Shown here: positions 12,656 to 24,879 of the stretch, piece by piece
Position numbering within the stretch: position 1 is the first letter of the stretch
Layout of the letters: each line of letters opens with the position of its first letter
From: Dreissena polymorpha
Taxonomy: Eukaryota; Mollusca; Bivalvia; Myida; Dreissenidae
DNA: 64,000 nt
Reading direction: 5' to 3'
Assembly: GCF_020536995.1 (NCBI RefSeq)
Contig: NC_068362.1
Span: 106,358,576 to 106,422,575 of the forward strand
Notes under the pieces: generated by a model
Seen by the model: the letters and a program-made list of their open reading frames with translations, nothing else
Databases searched by the model: none
What the model was told of the DNA's origin: nothing
Position numbers and translations under genes: made by a program

Positions 12656-13825
12656 TAAGTAAAGAAACTCGTATTGAGCACCTCTAAACTCACAATTTCG
12701 CACTGAAAGAAGCCCAAACACGTTTTAATAATATTATATTTCTTCTACGATATAGCATATAAGAAGTTTACAGTATATTTACTGTATTCTGTTATATAAG
12801 TTAATGTTATTTGCTCTTAAAAGCCCTTTATAAATCTAAGCACCGACAATGGAAGCCATATGTCTTATCAGGCATTATTATAATAATTTTCATTGTTCAA
12901 ACATTTCTACGTGAAGGATTGATCTGCAATTTGGCATGCACATTGAGGATAGATGAAAAATGATAAGGAAGTGCATATTTTTTGCATTTTAAACAGTTCA
13001 GGTTGCCTTATAGGTTACATTATACTAAATAATCGTTTCATGTAGGGCTATACTCACACAAAAAATCATATTTTACTCGAAGCCATGATTAACACTTTAG
13101 ACTGGTGTTCTTGCTTTATCTCTTGGATATATTGGAAGGGAGAGAAAAGATGCTCGCTACTTAATCCCTGACATATGATAAAGTTAGAGACTTAAGTATA
13201 AAAATTTGGCCTGTAAACAGTTACATTGCACTAGAAAATGGCCGGAAAATCTAAGGCGCAAAAGAAGTAGAGTTTGACTTGAGTAAAGTTAATGTTTGGT
13301 TTTAACATGACATATCTTTTTTATTGCTTAAATCTATTCAGCTTAGAATGAACTTTCAGAAAAAGTATGGTTATGGTGGTCTCTATGTTCTAAATGTTGC
13401 ATTTATTTTCTCTTAAAGTTGTCGCTTTTACATTGAATTATATAGGGAAATCATTTAGTATATTGTGGCCTTTAATTAATTTAGCTTACACTAACAAGGG
13501 AGAGAACTGTCAATATGTACCAGCAGTAAGTTGTTGCCATTAAATTGTTTCATATTTTATTAATTTGTAATATGTCTTACAACTTTTATGACATGATGAT
13601 TTACTTTGGAACTGTTGTCTAGTGTGAAATTAAACAGAGTTTAACACCAAAGACCTGTAAAGGCATGGTAAAAATGGTGTGTGTGATTTTGTAACTTTGG
13701 GAATACATTAATATGAAGTTGTTGCCTCCCATTTATTATTATCCCCCGCAGTTCATATCCCCCACTCTAGTGTTATGCAGGAAAAAAACTGGCTAAAAAC
13801 ATCAATGAGCCACGCTGTGAAATAA

Positions 13826-14060
13826 TAGGGCTTAATGCATGTGCTTAGATTGTAGTCCCAGATTAGCCTGTGCAGTCTGCACAGGCTACTTAGGGGCAAT
13901 AATTACCTCTTTAAAGGTCTGTTTTGGTTGAAAATAAGTATCTTCTTTTGTGAAAATCCAGTATCGTCAGAAAGTGTCCTCCATGATTTGCTTATGTGGA
14001 TTTTACATGCTAATCTGGGATGAAAGCTTCTAATATTGATGAGCAGCAATTTGGCTTATA
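13826..14060. repeat. MITE-like repeat of the ATTAGCCTGTGCAG family
   Basis: It begins GGGCTTAATGCATGTGC and contains AGATTAGCCTGTGCAGTCTG with its inverse. Related copies lie at 27950 and 28774, and the core is amplified at 18223-18966. Confidence 0.6.
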
Positions 14061-14351
14061 AAATTACACTGAAAGTTAAGTGAGAATAATTATTATGAAT
14101 TTACTGGTTATTAAAGCATTAGCCAATACTTTTAATGTTTTAATACGAAATGGTTTAATTGCATTAGTTTTCATTAATTGCTATTTAGAACAAGGCACCA
14201 ATGAAATGCCAATCTATAAATTCAGATAATTATGTTTTGCTGTTGAAAACCTTCACATCCAATCAAGAGGCATATATGTAGTGTATTACACATTGTAATA
14301 TAAAAATGTGTTACAAGTTCATATCCCCCACCCTAGTGTTGTTGTTTTCAG

Positions 14352-14444
14352 GAGAGCACCAGCATTGATATCGAGTTGGCCAAGCAACAGCACAAGTCCC
14401 GCCTGCAGGAGCCCCAATACAGAACCATCCTTTCCCTCCCCTGA
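14352..14444 (+). other. Candidate exon of an unrecognised host transcript
   Basis: A good acceptor (TTGTTGTTTTCAG) is followed by 30 open codons (ESTSIDIELAKQQHKSRLQ...) and TGA at 14442-14444. The composition is coding-like, but I recognise no family. It belongs with the pieces at 17822, 19353, 22129 and 22801 if these form one transcript. Confidence 0.3.
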
Positions 14445-14732
14445 TCCCTAGCTCCTCCCACTGGACCTCTGGCCACAAAGGGTCAGCGTCAAGTTTTCAC
14501 GCGCTGTTTTGAACAACCAAAATGTCCACGTCGAGATTTCCCCAAGCAAGCCTGAGTAGTTTTGTTTAGCTCTAGTGCCCGAGTGGGATGAGTGTTACAG
14601 AAGCGAGACGTTATAGCAGTACATATGGTAACGCAAACAGTTAACGCTAACAGTTAGTTCTCACTGTGGACATCATGAAGAATCTCACAAAGAATTAAAC
14701 GTTGAATAATTTGTTTCATTCTTTATAAGACA

Positions 14733-15897
14733 CAGGGTTCGCACATGGCTTGAAAAGTGTTTGAAAACGAGTCCTAGGCTTGAAAAGCCCTTGAACAAAG
14801 GTTGGCCTTAAAACAGTGCTTGAAAAGTGCTTAGTTCATGTAAAAAAGCCTCGAAAATGTTTATTTCTGCTCAAAATTACTTTTATCATGGCTTTAATTA
14901 TAAACTTAAATCGTTCTTATGGGAAATATTACGAAAATGTATCATAGATTCCTTCGCGCAAAAAGTTGAGTACAAAATATAAGTTTCGTACAATATTGAG
15001 TACGAAATGTTATGTGTACACGTCACAGATTATGTGTGCTACGTCAGAGGTTCTCCATTGTGATCAATTTTCGCGAGTGAAAACGCAGCAATGGGGAAGT
15101 GTCGTTTCAAACCAGGGTGGTTAACTGAATATTCCTGGGTACAGAAAACAAATGACATTCGAAAAGCACATTGTTGGGTCTGTATGAAGACCATTGATGT
15201 CGGGGGGTATGGAGGAAAGCGCTTTGAAAAGCCACAAGAAAGTGAAAACCCTCAAAGAAAACATGAAATTGAGAAGCAAACAGGGTTCCTGCGATGTGTT
15301 TTTTGTTAAACAGGAAGGTACTATTGTTAAAACTGTTAAATCTAAAACAGACTTAAAAAACAACAGCCCATCTGTGTCGAACCAGGAAGGCACAGCCACA
15401 TGCAGAGAGTGTGCAGATAGAAGATTCAAATTCCAGGACCTTCGCAACTTTCAGCTGTAGTATCAAACTCGCAGACATCCATAGACAAATTTGTTAAAAA
15501 AAAATGATATGTTGAACGCGAAAGTATTGTGGGTATTTATACCGTTTGCACACAACCATCCTTTAATTCCAATAAAAACATTACAAAGTTTTTTCAAGTT
15601 GTGTTCCATGACAGTACCATAGCAAAGCATAATTATGTGGCTGTTTTGGGGCTAGCTGAACATTTCAAAACTGTACTTTATAGTTCTATAACTTAAATAG
15701 TGGACAGTACTCAGTGTCTCAGTACTCAGTGTCTTTTGATGAAAGTTTAAACAAGAAAGACCAATCCAAGCAAATGAAAAAGGCATTTTTTTAAAGGAAA
15801 CTAACGTACAGTTTATGGACTTGAAAATGAATATTTGGTCTTGGAAAGTCCTTGAAAAGTGCTTGAATTTAGGTTTGAGATTTCTGTTTGAACCATG
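14733..15897 (+). mobile_element. Short TIR DNA element with AGACA on both sides
   Basis: The left tip CAGGGTTCGCAC and the inverse of the right tip, CATGGTTCAAAC, are similar. Both ends carry several copies of CTTGAAAAG in opposite orientation. AGACA directly precedes 14733 (14728-14732) and directly follows 15897 (15898-15902), as expected for a 5-bp target duplication. Inside is a degenerate zinc-finger ORF (15091-15460). The tip resembles hAT ends, but hAT makes 8-bp duplications, so the superfamily is left open. Confidence 0.6.
15091..15460 (+). pseudogene. Degenerate BED-like zinc-finger transposase N-terminus
   Basis: The ATG at 15091 opens MGKCRFKPGWLTEYSWV...KAHCWVCMKTID. This matches in style the MGKC-W...C-x2-C...SALKSH start of animal transposase-derived proteins with a BED-like finger. 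After about 43 codons the reading shifts into another frame, which continues ESALKSHKKVKTLK. The last histidine of the finger is missing. The catalytic part is absent, so this is a remnant. It lies wholly inside the TIR element at 14733-15897. Confidence 0.5.
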
Positions 15898-15902
15898 AGA
15901 CA

Positions 15903-17196
15903 TCTATATATTCAGCAAGGAACGAGAGCAAATCAAGGAACAATCGAAACGATTCATTCAGAAGTGTTTCTGCTGTAAATAGTTAGGACAGAAGTAGTGT
16001 TACGGACTGTCCTCAGCGCACAATTTATTCATGTGGTCCGCCCATTATTGAAAACAAGTTGCTAAAAGTAAACACATCCGGTTTTGTTACGAGCACTTTG
16101 CACTCCGAGCCAAAAGGGCATTGCATTGAATTGAGACTAAAGAAGGCTTGAAAACATGACCCCAGTTTTGTTGTATGGTCCAGTACGCCCTTCGACTCTC
16201 AACCCGAAGTTTATCAGAACTCAAACTCGGCCCTTAACAATATCCACAAGGCCAGCATATCAGCTCAGCTTCTGAGCTTCAGGTGAGACCTTACAGTGTT
16301 ATTAATTTTGTAAAAGATTGGGCCTAAATTCAGCCCCATTCCTCAAAAAGTCTATTTTTTAATAAATATTTACTGGTTAAAATTTACAATGCAATATTTG
16401 CCAAAAAAAGTGTTTGATAGGTTGCAACAATGAGTTACTTGCCTTATTAAGCTGTATAAGTTGAAACTTAGTACAATTAAAATACAAATCAAAAATTCTA
16501 AATTGTTAAGTATTTGTGTTCACGTACGTATAACTGATCATTATGATTTTTATTTAAATTAGAAACCGGATGTTTTCAAAGACAAAATCACTATACTGCT
16601 TTCATATCCTTATGCACACACTTTCAACGCCAGTGACTAAACTTTTCATCTAAGGTCTGTCTTACAAAAACAATGGCATAAAATGGAGACATCAACTAGT
16701 ATTGATTCAATATCACGTACATATAATAGATTTAACCAGATTAGGCTATAATTACTAGTATAATGGCCCCTGGTAGCAAGACAGAGTATCATATACTTAA
16801 TACACCATTGACTTTCATCTGTTTTTGCATTTCTGTCAAATCCATAGGCAAAACGTGGGTGATCAAGTACTCATATACTTACAGTATTGTGTCTTATGAC
16901 TTGTTGTATTGTCTAACATTTAAAGTTGTTTAGTCTCGCGTAATAAGTTGTGCACATTTAAATGTGTACAGTCTCATATTTTAAGTTGTTTAGTGTCATG
17001 TTAAAAGTTGTATTGTTTTACAGTTTAAGTTGCCGAGTATCACATTTAAAATTATGAAGTCTTACATTTTAAGTTGTTAATTCTCACATTTAAAGTTGTA
17101 AAGTTTCACAATGAAAGTTGTTTAAGTCAAAACTATTAAGGGGGAAAGTCTCACACTTAAAATAACTGAAGTCATGCCTGTTTTTTTTATTGATTT
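15903..17196. other. No gene; degenerate minisatellite at about 16910-17165
   Basis: The sequence from 16910 repeats variants of CACATTTAAAGTTGTTTAGT at roughly 25-40 bp spacing. The remainder is AT-rich without recognisable features. Confidence 0.4.
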
Positions 17197-17567
17197 TTAT
17201 GCCCCCGGTAGGGTGGCAAAATAGCAGTTGAACTGTCAGTCCGTCCGTCTGAAAACTTTAACATAGGCCATAACTTTTGCAATATAAAAATCACAATTTG
17301 ATATTTGGCATGTATGCACATCTCATGGAGTTGCAAAATTTAAGTGGTGAAAGGTCAAAGTCATCCTGAAGATAAAAGGTAAAAACAAACAAATCTAATG
17401 GAAGTAACACGCTTAAAAGGGAGATAATTTATATTTATCAGTTGGCAGGTACAGATCATTTTTACAAAGGAAGTAATATTTGTAAAGGGGTATGATAAAA
17501 AACAAAAATATATAATCAAAGCGGCGCAGTAGGGGCATTGTGTTTCTGACAAACACATCTCTTGTTA
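17197..17567 (+). mobile_element. MITE-like repeat (ATGCCCCCGG ... ACAAACACATCTCTTGTT)
   Basis: It opens ATGCCCCCGGTAGGGTGGC and ends GGGGCATTGTGTTTCTGACA plus ACACATCTCTTGTT. The ends are partly inverted (ATGCCCC/GGGGCAT). The interior is related to 21411-22092. Confidence 0.6.
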
Positions 17568-17821
17568 AAAAAAAGTATTACACATTGCTATGAACTGTAC
17601 TTTACTATGTTTTTTTCGCGGTTTAAAACCCAACAATTTCAATATTAAGTTTTTTGGGCATAACATTGATACAACGCTATTCTGAGTTCTTATTGGTGAA
17701 ACATTAATTGTGATATTCTAAATATCAATTTTAGACGCAACGTTTGGCATTAAAAAGCAGGTGTGTAAAGTATTTTGTTGCAGGGCAAATTCATTTAGTT
17801 TACTTTCTATTTTCTTTTCAG

Positions 17822-18222
17822 CAAACACTATAAGCCGCCAAGATAAAAAAATCGTTGAAGTGAAAGTCGATGACAATCTTGACCCCTTCGCTTAAGTAAT
17901 TCAGCACAAAAACGTCTTGCGTCAGAGTAGCAAGCCTCCAAACATCTCCCATGTTTGCTACATCAACACTTCTTACAGCGAAGCCTTGGCGAGTTCGACT
18001 TCTATCCCAGCACCGATTTTGCTTAGCAACAATTCAATGCTGTGAATCGACAAATTGTTCCAGACGAGTCGCTTAAACAGAAACTATCTGATCCAACAGA
18101 TAGAGCAGGCGTTGCGTGACTTGTCCCTTATTGCGACTGACCTCAATATGTTGCTCTCGAATAATGTGAACCTTATGCCAGTATGTAGCCGTGTTCTGGG
18201 ATACGGGGCTTCATGTATGTGC
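17822..18222 (+). other. Candidate exon region with interrupted reading frames
   Basis: A strong acceptor (TTTCTTTTCAG) precedes 17822. Coding-like text appears in different frames: NTISRQDKKIVEVKVDDNLD near 17825, QQFNAVNRQIVPDESLKQ near 18030 and QQIEQALRDLSLIATDLN near 18095. Each is cut by stops. I recognise no family. A decayed host gene or an untranslated exon are both possible. Confidence 0.3.
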
Positions 18223-18966
18223 TTAAAGTGTCATCTCAGATTAGCCTGTGCAGACTGCACATACATCAAGTCCTTTAAAGTGTCATCTCAGATTAGCCTG
18301 TGCAGACTGCACATACATTAAGTCCTATTAAAGTGTCATCCCAGATTAGCCTGTGCAGACTGCACATACATTAAGTCCTATTTAATTGTCATCCCAGATT
18401 AGCCTGTGCAGACTGCACATACATTAAGTCCTATTAAAGTGTCATCCCAGATTAGCCTGTGCAGACTGCACATACATCAAGTCCTATTAAAGTGTCATCC
18501 CAGATTATCCTGTGCAGAGTGCACATACATTAAGTCCTATTAAATTGTCATCCCAGATTATCCTGTGCAGAGTGCACATACATCAAGTCCTATTAAAGTG
18601 TCATCCCAGATTATCCTGTGCAGAGTGCACATATATTAAGTTCTAGTCAAGTGTCATCCCAGATTATCCTGTGCAGAGTGCACATACATTAAGTCCTATT
18701 AAAGTGTCATCCCAGAATATCCTGTGCAGACTGCACATATATTAAGTTCTAGTCAAGTGTCATCCCAGATTAGCCTGTGCAGACTGCACATACATTAAGT
18801 CATATTAAAGTGTTATCCCAGATTAGCCTGTGCAGACTGCACATACATTAAGTCCTATTAAAGTGTCATCCCAGATTAGCCTGTGCAGACTGCACATACA
18901 TTAAGTCCTATTAAAGTGTCATCTCAGATAAGCCTGTGCAGACTGCACATACATTAAGTCCTATTT
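18223..18966 (+). repeat. 53-bp satellite array, about 14 copies
   Basis: The unit contains ATTAGCCTGTGCAGACTGCA, CATACATTAAGTCCTATT and AAAGTGTCATCCCAG. Unit starts measured at 18241, 18293 and 18346 give a period of 52-53 bp. The core is the half-palindrome of the MITE family seen at 13826, 27950 and 28774, so the array seems to be a local amplification of a MITE end. A run of neighbouring units shares the variant TTATCCTGTGCAGAGTGCA. Confidence 0.9.
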
Positions 18967-19352
18967 TCCAAGAATGAGGCTCATATAATTCACTTAACAT
19001 CAGTCCTATTTCTGACTGATTGAAGAAAAGCTCCTAACATCAAATGTGAATGATTCTTTTTTAAATTGATCAAACCTGGTAAATAAATAATAAATAAAGT
19101 TGATCTGATATCAGTTTTAGTCATAGAAGGTCAGAACATAGTTTTGTCTATTTTGGGGCCAAAATTCAAACCTTGAACCAAAAGTTTCTCCTTGCATAAT
19201 TAAAATATCTGCTTTAATCTAATTGTTAAATTCTCTTTAATTTTAGTAAAAAAATATTTAAATGCCTTCAGCACATTTAAAAATTATTTTCTTCATTTAT
19301 TTTCAATATTTTATTAAATCCTGCATTTTGTTTTAAGAGCCTGTTCCTACAG
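18967..19352. other. No feature seen
   Basis: Plain AT-rich sequence between the satellite and the next candidate exon. Confidence 0.4.
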
Positions 19353-19548
19353 GAACCTATGCAATCATAGATCCGTACCGAGCTGAACAACATGCTCTCT
19401 GGTCAGCTGGGCCCAGACGCCCAGGGACACCTCCTGGCCCAGGACCTTGGGACAAATGTTCAAATAGTACTACCCGCAGAATGCAGCCACTCTGAATCCG
19501 GGGCTCCATACTTTCTTGGCCAGGGGACAAGACTACCTCGTCAATAAG
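19353..19548 (+). other. Candidate exon of an unrecognised host transcript
   Basis: The segment is bounded by CTGTTCCTACAG and GTACGT. One frame reads LNNMLSGQLGPDAQGHLLAQ and another reads YYPQNAATLNPGLHTFLARG, each coding-like, but a frame change lies between them. The base composition is more GC-rich than its surroundings, which supports a former coding exon. Confidence 0.35.
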
Positions 19549-20524
19549 GTACGTTGGTAATGTAATTTACCATGTATTATGTGTAGTGTTTTACTCCAAA
19601 TGTCAATGAAAATAGTTTGTGTGTGTTTAATATCGATAAAACTCTGTCCTGGCTGCTAACTAAAACAAATCATTTATGTAATTGAAAACTATTTATAATA
19701 GCTGCCATTTGTAGTGCCTTGAAAGGGCTCGGTGGGGGTGGAAGCATTCAAATTTGTCCTTGTCTGTAATTCTCCATGTCGATCCTTCATCCTTCCTTAA
19801 GTCCCAAAGGGACATAAAATGTTTGCATCAAGTGTTTAGTGGTATATCTCATTAATTTTTTGTATCAAGATCCATCAAACATACTTCATTTCTTAAATAT
19901 TGTTTTCACTCAAACAACATTGATTGACTTATTATATAACTGATGCCATTTCAGAATGCATTGAATTATTTGGTTTACAAGGACACATTCCTGGGATGCC
20001 CTTAGGTTTTTCTATCTGTTCACAGAGGCCTTATACTCACAAGTTCAAGCCCAGTGAGTGATGTTCACATTATCAAACTCTGCATCTCAATAGGTAAGTC
20101 ACCTTGCCATTGCAAAAGGGGCCACTGTGGCAAAGCATTCAGGAGACCCAGTCTTAAGAGCCTAAAACTTTTGAAGCAATTAAGCTTTCATCACAAATAC
20201 CCAATAGGTAAAACCCAATACAAACTGGGGTTTCTGCTCTTTAACTAATTGACAAGTTTATCGTAACTAAGTTAAAGGGTTCAGCCACAAACGACTGTAT
20301 CTTATACAGAAATGTAAAGAAAATGCAAAAGTGTCTAATTTAACATCTAGAGTTATATTAAAACTCAAAACCACAACAACAACAACAGCAAACAAATAAC
20401 AGGTACCAACATATCTGACTATTTTACTCTTTACAAAATCAGGTTCCATTTCAACTGTTATTATGATTCTTAAACGAACATTGAAATACAAAGGGGGATC
20501 AGTGATGTTGGTAGCTTTTATTTA

Positions 20525-21330
20525 AGAGGTGTATAAAGGAGTGAACTTGTCTATCGGTTTGTCTGTTTGTCGGTTGGTCCGTATTAAGTGTCCGCTCTCA
20601 AATTAAAGTTGTTTACATCCAATCTTCATCAAACCTTGGTCAGAAGTTGAATTTAGAGTATGTCTAGGTCAAGAATGAATATGGGTCATGTGGGATCAAA
20701 AACTAGGTAACGGTGTCACTTAGTGCGTTTTAAAAATTCAGCATGTTGTCCGTTCTCTAATTCAAGTAGTTTTCATGCAATCTTCACGAATCTTAGTCAC
20801 AAGTTTTATCTAGATGATCTCTAGGCCTAGTTTGAACATGGGCCATGCCGGGCCAAACACTAGGTCAAGGGATCACTTTGGTCGTTTTAAACATTGAGCA
20901 GTGTGTCCGCTCTCTAATTGAAGAAGTTTACTTCCGATCATCTACAAACTTGGTCAGAAGTTTTATATAGATGATCTCTAGGCCATGATCGAACAAAATA
21001 CATGCCGGGCCAAAAACTAGGCCACGGGTTCATTTAATGCGTTTTACACATTCAGTATGGTGTCCGCTCTCTATTGCAAGTACGTATCATCCGCTCTTCA
21101 ACAAACTCGGTCAGAAGTTTGATCTAGATGATCTCATGTTCATGGTCATGTTCGAACATGGACAATGCCCGGCAAAAACCTAGGTCATGGGGTCACGGGT
21201 GCATTTTACACATTCAGCATGGTGTTCCATATTTCAAGTACTTTTCATCCGCTCTTCAAGTGGAGGTATTCTTCACATCTGTTTCAAAGCTCTAGCTTTT
21301 TTTTAAGTGAATGGCTTTTTGAGAGAGTAT
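20525..21330 (+). repeat. Internally tandem dispersed repeat, unit about 125-150 bp
   Basis: Four to five diverged units share GTGTCCGCTCTCTAATT, CTTGGTCAGAAGTTT, ATCTAGATGATCTCTAGGCC and CATGCCGGGCCAAAAACTAG. No coding content. Confidence 0.6.
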
Positions 21331-21410
21331 CTACTATGTTGCCAGGGTTGAACCCGCATTTTGATACTTGAAATTTTTATGAAATGCTAAAACAGTCTTA
21401 ATTTTTATGT

Positions 21411-22092
21411 CCCCCACTATAGTAGTGGGAGACATATTGTTTTTGCCCTGTCTGTTGGTTTGTTGGTTTGCGCCAACTTTAACATTTGCAATAACTTTTG
21501 CAATATTGAAGATATCAACTTGATATTTGGCATGCATATGTATCTCATGGAGCTGCACATTTTGAGTGGTAAAAGGTCAAGGTCATCCTTCAAGGTCAAA
21601 GGTCAAATATATGGGTCAAAATCGCTCATTTAATGTACAAATGTACACTTTTGCAATATTTCAATATTCAAGATAGCAACTTAATATTTGGCATGCATGT
21701 GTATCTCATGTAGCTGCACATTTTGAGCGGTGAAAGGTCAAGGTCATACTTCAAGGTCAGAGGTCAAATATATGTGGCCGAAATCGCTCATTTTATGAGT
21801 ACTTTTGCAATATTGAAGATAGCAACTTGATATTTGACATGCATGTGTATCTCATGGAGCTGCACATTTTGAGTGGTGAAAGGTCAAGGTCATCCTTCAA
21901 GGTCAAATATATAGGTAAAAATTGCTCATGTAATGTCACTTCTGCAATATTGAAGCTAGCAATTTTATATTTGACATGCATGTGTATCTCATGGAGCTTG
22001 ACATTTTGAGTGGTGAAGGGTCAAGGTCAAGGTCATCCTTCAAGGTCAAACATCATATACGGGGACATAGTGTTTCACAAACACATCTTGTT
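21411..22092 (+). mobile_element. Complete MITE-like repeat with AGGTCA direct repeats
   Basis: The start TATGTCCCCCACTATAGTAG and the end GGGGACATAGTGTTTCACAA plus ACACATCTTGTTT are partly inverted. The interior has four units of 120-150 bp, each with TATTTGGCATGCATGTGTAT and clusters such as AGGTCAAGGTCA and AGGTCAAAGGTCA. Confidence 0.7.
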
Positions 22093-22128
22093 TTTGTCTT
22101 AACTGAGACATGACATACTTAATTGCAG

Positions 22129-22258
22129 AAACCTGGACAGCAAAGCGTTGAGTTTGTTCTTGAAGCATTTGCAACAGCAGCAGTCATCATCTTGAGATTC
22201 TGGCATCTCCATTGTGAAGGACCCTCAGTCTGTGATCATCATGTAGAGCGAACCTCAG
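22129..22258 (+). other. Candidate exon of an unrecognised host transcript
   Basis: It has an acceptor AATTGCAG and a donor AG|GTGAGT. One frame stays open across the exon (KPGQQSVEFVLEAFATAAVI...). Another reads NLDSKALSLFLKHLQQQQ before a stop and then DSGISIVKDPQSVIIM. The second looks more protein-like, which again suggests a decayed gene. Confidence 0.35.
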
Positions 22259-22800
22259 GTGAGTGTTTAAGTCATGTGTATGTTTATTGCAAGTTCAGAG
22301 ATGTGTGGGTGCATGTAGATTTACCTTTGTCCGTCCATACGTTCATCTTGCTGTTGGATGTTTATGTGTAGTCTTAACTCAAAAAGTATTGATTCTAGTG
22401 TGACTAAACAAAACATACTTTCCAGACTGTGAACTTGCCTACTTCTGTATTAGGTTTCTTAACATAAATGGAATTTTGAGACAAAAGCCAAATGTGGGTG
22501 TATGTTGGCAATCCATTTTTCCTACTTCACAAAAGACATTTGAGTCCATTGGCAAAATGTATCTTCACCATCAAATCCCAATCCAAATTGTTTGGTAATA
22601 AAAGGTTACACTTCAATTTAAATATTAATTATTAATTATTATTGTATGAATAGTTTCAGGACCATCATAATCTGTAAAAATTCAAATCATATAAGTAACA
22701 TTCTGAAATACCAAGTGCTGTGCTGTTTCTTGCTTTTTCATCGATATAAAAAAATAAATGAAAAACTGACATTTTCAGTAATGAGTGTTTCTTTTTTCAG

Positions 22801-22869
22801 ATGCCATTTGACGAAATCAAACCATCCAATCAGAAACACAGCCTGTTGCAGCAGTTGTTACCATATTGA
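22801..22869 (+). other. Candidate last exon
   Basis: The acceptor TTTCTTTTTTCAG is followed by MPFDEIKPSNQKHSLLQQLL and a stop at 22867. The sequence after it is untranslated-like and carries a 133-bp duplication. Confidence 0.3.
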
Positions 22870-22997
22870 TCCCAGTCAAACCTAAGAAGCTCAAAGATGA
22901 ATACTGTTTTAGATGTGCTAGTCTCTACATACCTCCTGGTTTGTTCAGCACTTACTTTGACCTTTGGCTTTTATGACGGGTGGACATGAATGACCAT

Positions 22998-23263
22998 GTT
23001 TAGATCGAAATGGCCGAATGACACATCACAAAAATTCAAGTGGAAAGCCAGAAAGTCATGTCAACAGCCACATGTTGTATGTGACCAGCCAAGTTGTATT
23101 CAACGAAAAACAATAGTTTACGTTTTATTTGTTTAGATCGAAATGGCCGAATGACACATCACAAAAATTCAAGTGGAAAGCCAGAAAGTCATGTCAACAG
23201 CCACATGTTGTATGTTACCAACCAAGTTGAATTCCAATAATAACAATAGTTTATGTATTTTGG
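22998..23263 (+). repeat. Tandem duplication of 133 bp
   Basis: GTTTAGATCGAAATGGCCGA starts at 22998 and again at 23131. The two units are nearly identical for over 100 bp and diverge at the far end. Confidence 0.85.
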
Positions 23264-24047
23264 AAATTATGATGCATGTTAAGTATTTTAAAAGCACGCA
23301 TATTAAATGTCTATCTAATGTATTTGTCTGTATTATGAAATTTTAACTTCAGATTTTGATCCTGATAATGGTAATAAATGGGAAATATTACCAAAGATTT
23401 TTTAAGATTGTCAAAGCTGTTTAAATGATGCTGGTAACTTGGACAAAATTGAAAAAATATTGTAGTATTTTTTGTTATAAGACATGTTTCAGTTTTCTGT
23501 TTTAACCCGTTAATATAGAAAGCTAATGAAAAATATTTTTTCAGAAAGGTGTAAAATGTTTACGCTTCAGATTTTTGTCCATCAACCTTTTGAAAACAAT
23601 ACTAGTCAATTGGCTCATGCGGGTCGGTATTAGATCATGAATCTTTTTTAGTAGCATACTATGTATTTCATGGGAATATAAATAAATTCTGGGCAAATTT
23701 TTTTAATCTACCTTAAATAATTGATTCTGTATTTACTACTAGTACTTTGTTGATTTCAATGGATATTGTTTGAAAAATGGCAAAGATTGTTAAGTTGTGT
23801 TGTTTTATCATATACTAACATGGTCATCAGTGTTAAAATTTGTTTTTGGACATTATAGTTTATTATGCTTTATATTTGTATATGTACATGAAGACGACCA
23901 GATTGTATCCTCTTTAATCAGTGAGTAATTTAATCAAGATTTCTTGATCACTGTATCAAGTGTATATGTATATTTTGCCATTTATACATAGAGCAACTGT
24001 AAAACAATTGCATTTTCAATGTAATGTATTCATGTATTGTTGCCATT
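23264..24047. other. No gene seen
   Basis: AT-rich sequence of the type found in 3' untranslated or intergenic DNA. No recognisable element. Confidence 0.4.
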
Positions 24048-24690
24048 TTTAAGCACCCCTTCGAAGAAGAGGGGGTATATTGCTTTGCTCATGTCGGTCT
24101 GTCTGTCTGTCTGTCGGTCGGTCGGTCCGTTCACCAGGTGGTTGTCAGACGATAACTCAAGAACGCTTGGGCCTAGGATCATGAAACTTCATAGGTACAT
24201 TGATCATGACTCGCAGATGACCCCTTTTGATTTTGAGGTCAAAGGTCAAGGTCACGGTGACCAGAAATAGTAAAATAGTTTTTGAATGATAACTCAAGAA
24301 TGCATACGCGGCCAACAGGGCAAACTCTGAACAATACTACTGAAGCAACTGGTCTGTAATCCTAAATCTATAATTATCAGTCCAATGAAACATCATCCTC
24401 TGAGTAAAATACAGTGGATCAGTAAAAATATTATCAGAATATGAGATTTTTTGTATATTTTGTATATTAAATATTGTGTTAATGTTTAATTTTGTAATAT
24501 ATTTAAATTTTACCAAATGTAAGGCTAACTGCATTTTCATTTTATCAATAACCACCACCATTACCACCACCACCACCACCACCACCACCGTTGTTCACAG
24601 TGACAAAAAAACGTATTCACACAATGGCTGCTTCTACAACTTATAGCCCATATAGGGGGGCATGCATGTTTTACAAACAGCCCTTGTTAT
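24048..24690 (+). repeat. Dispersed mollusc-type repeat with an internal insertion
   Basis: It has the CCCCTTCGAAGAAGAGGGGG left tip, TCTG/TCGG simple repeats, the ACTCAAGAACGCTTGGGC unit and the acaaacagcccttg end. About 24305-24598 is foreign to the repeat and ends in an ACC-type microsatellite (24545-24590). Confidence 0.7.
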
Positions 24691-24879
24691 AAGATAAACT
24701 CACTGTTAACATTAATTTGTACAAACCATAGTTATAAAAAAACATTTCTTGTGTCAATGCTGAAACATGTATTAAACTGTTAAAATAATGCACAGTAACA
24801 ACTTCTGAAGAGAAAAATATACTTAAGGCTACGGGTGCAGTTTTGAATAAATGAAAGCTTGTCAGAATTTATTTGAGAG

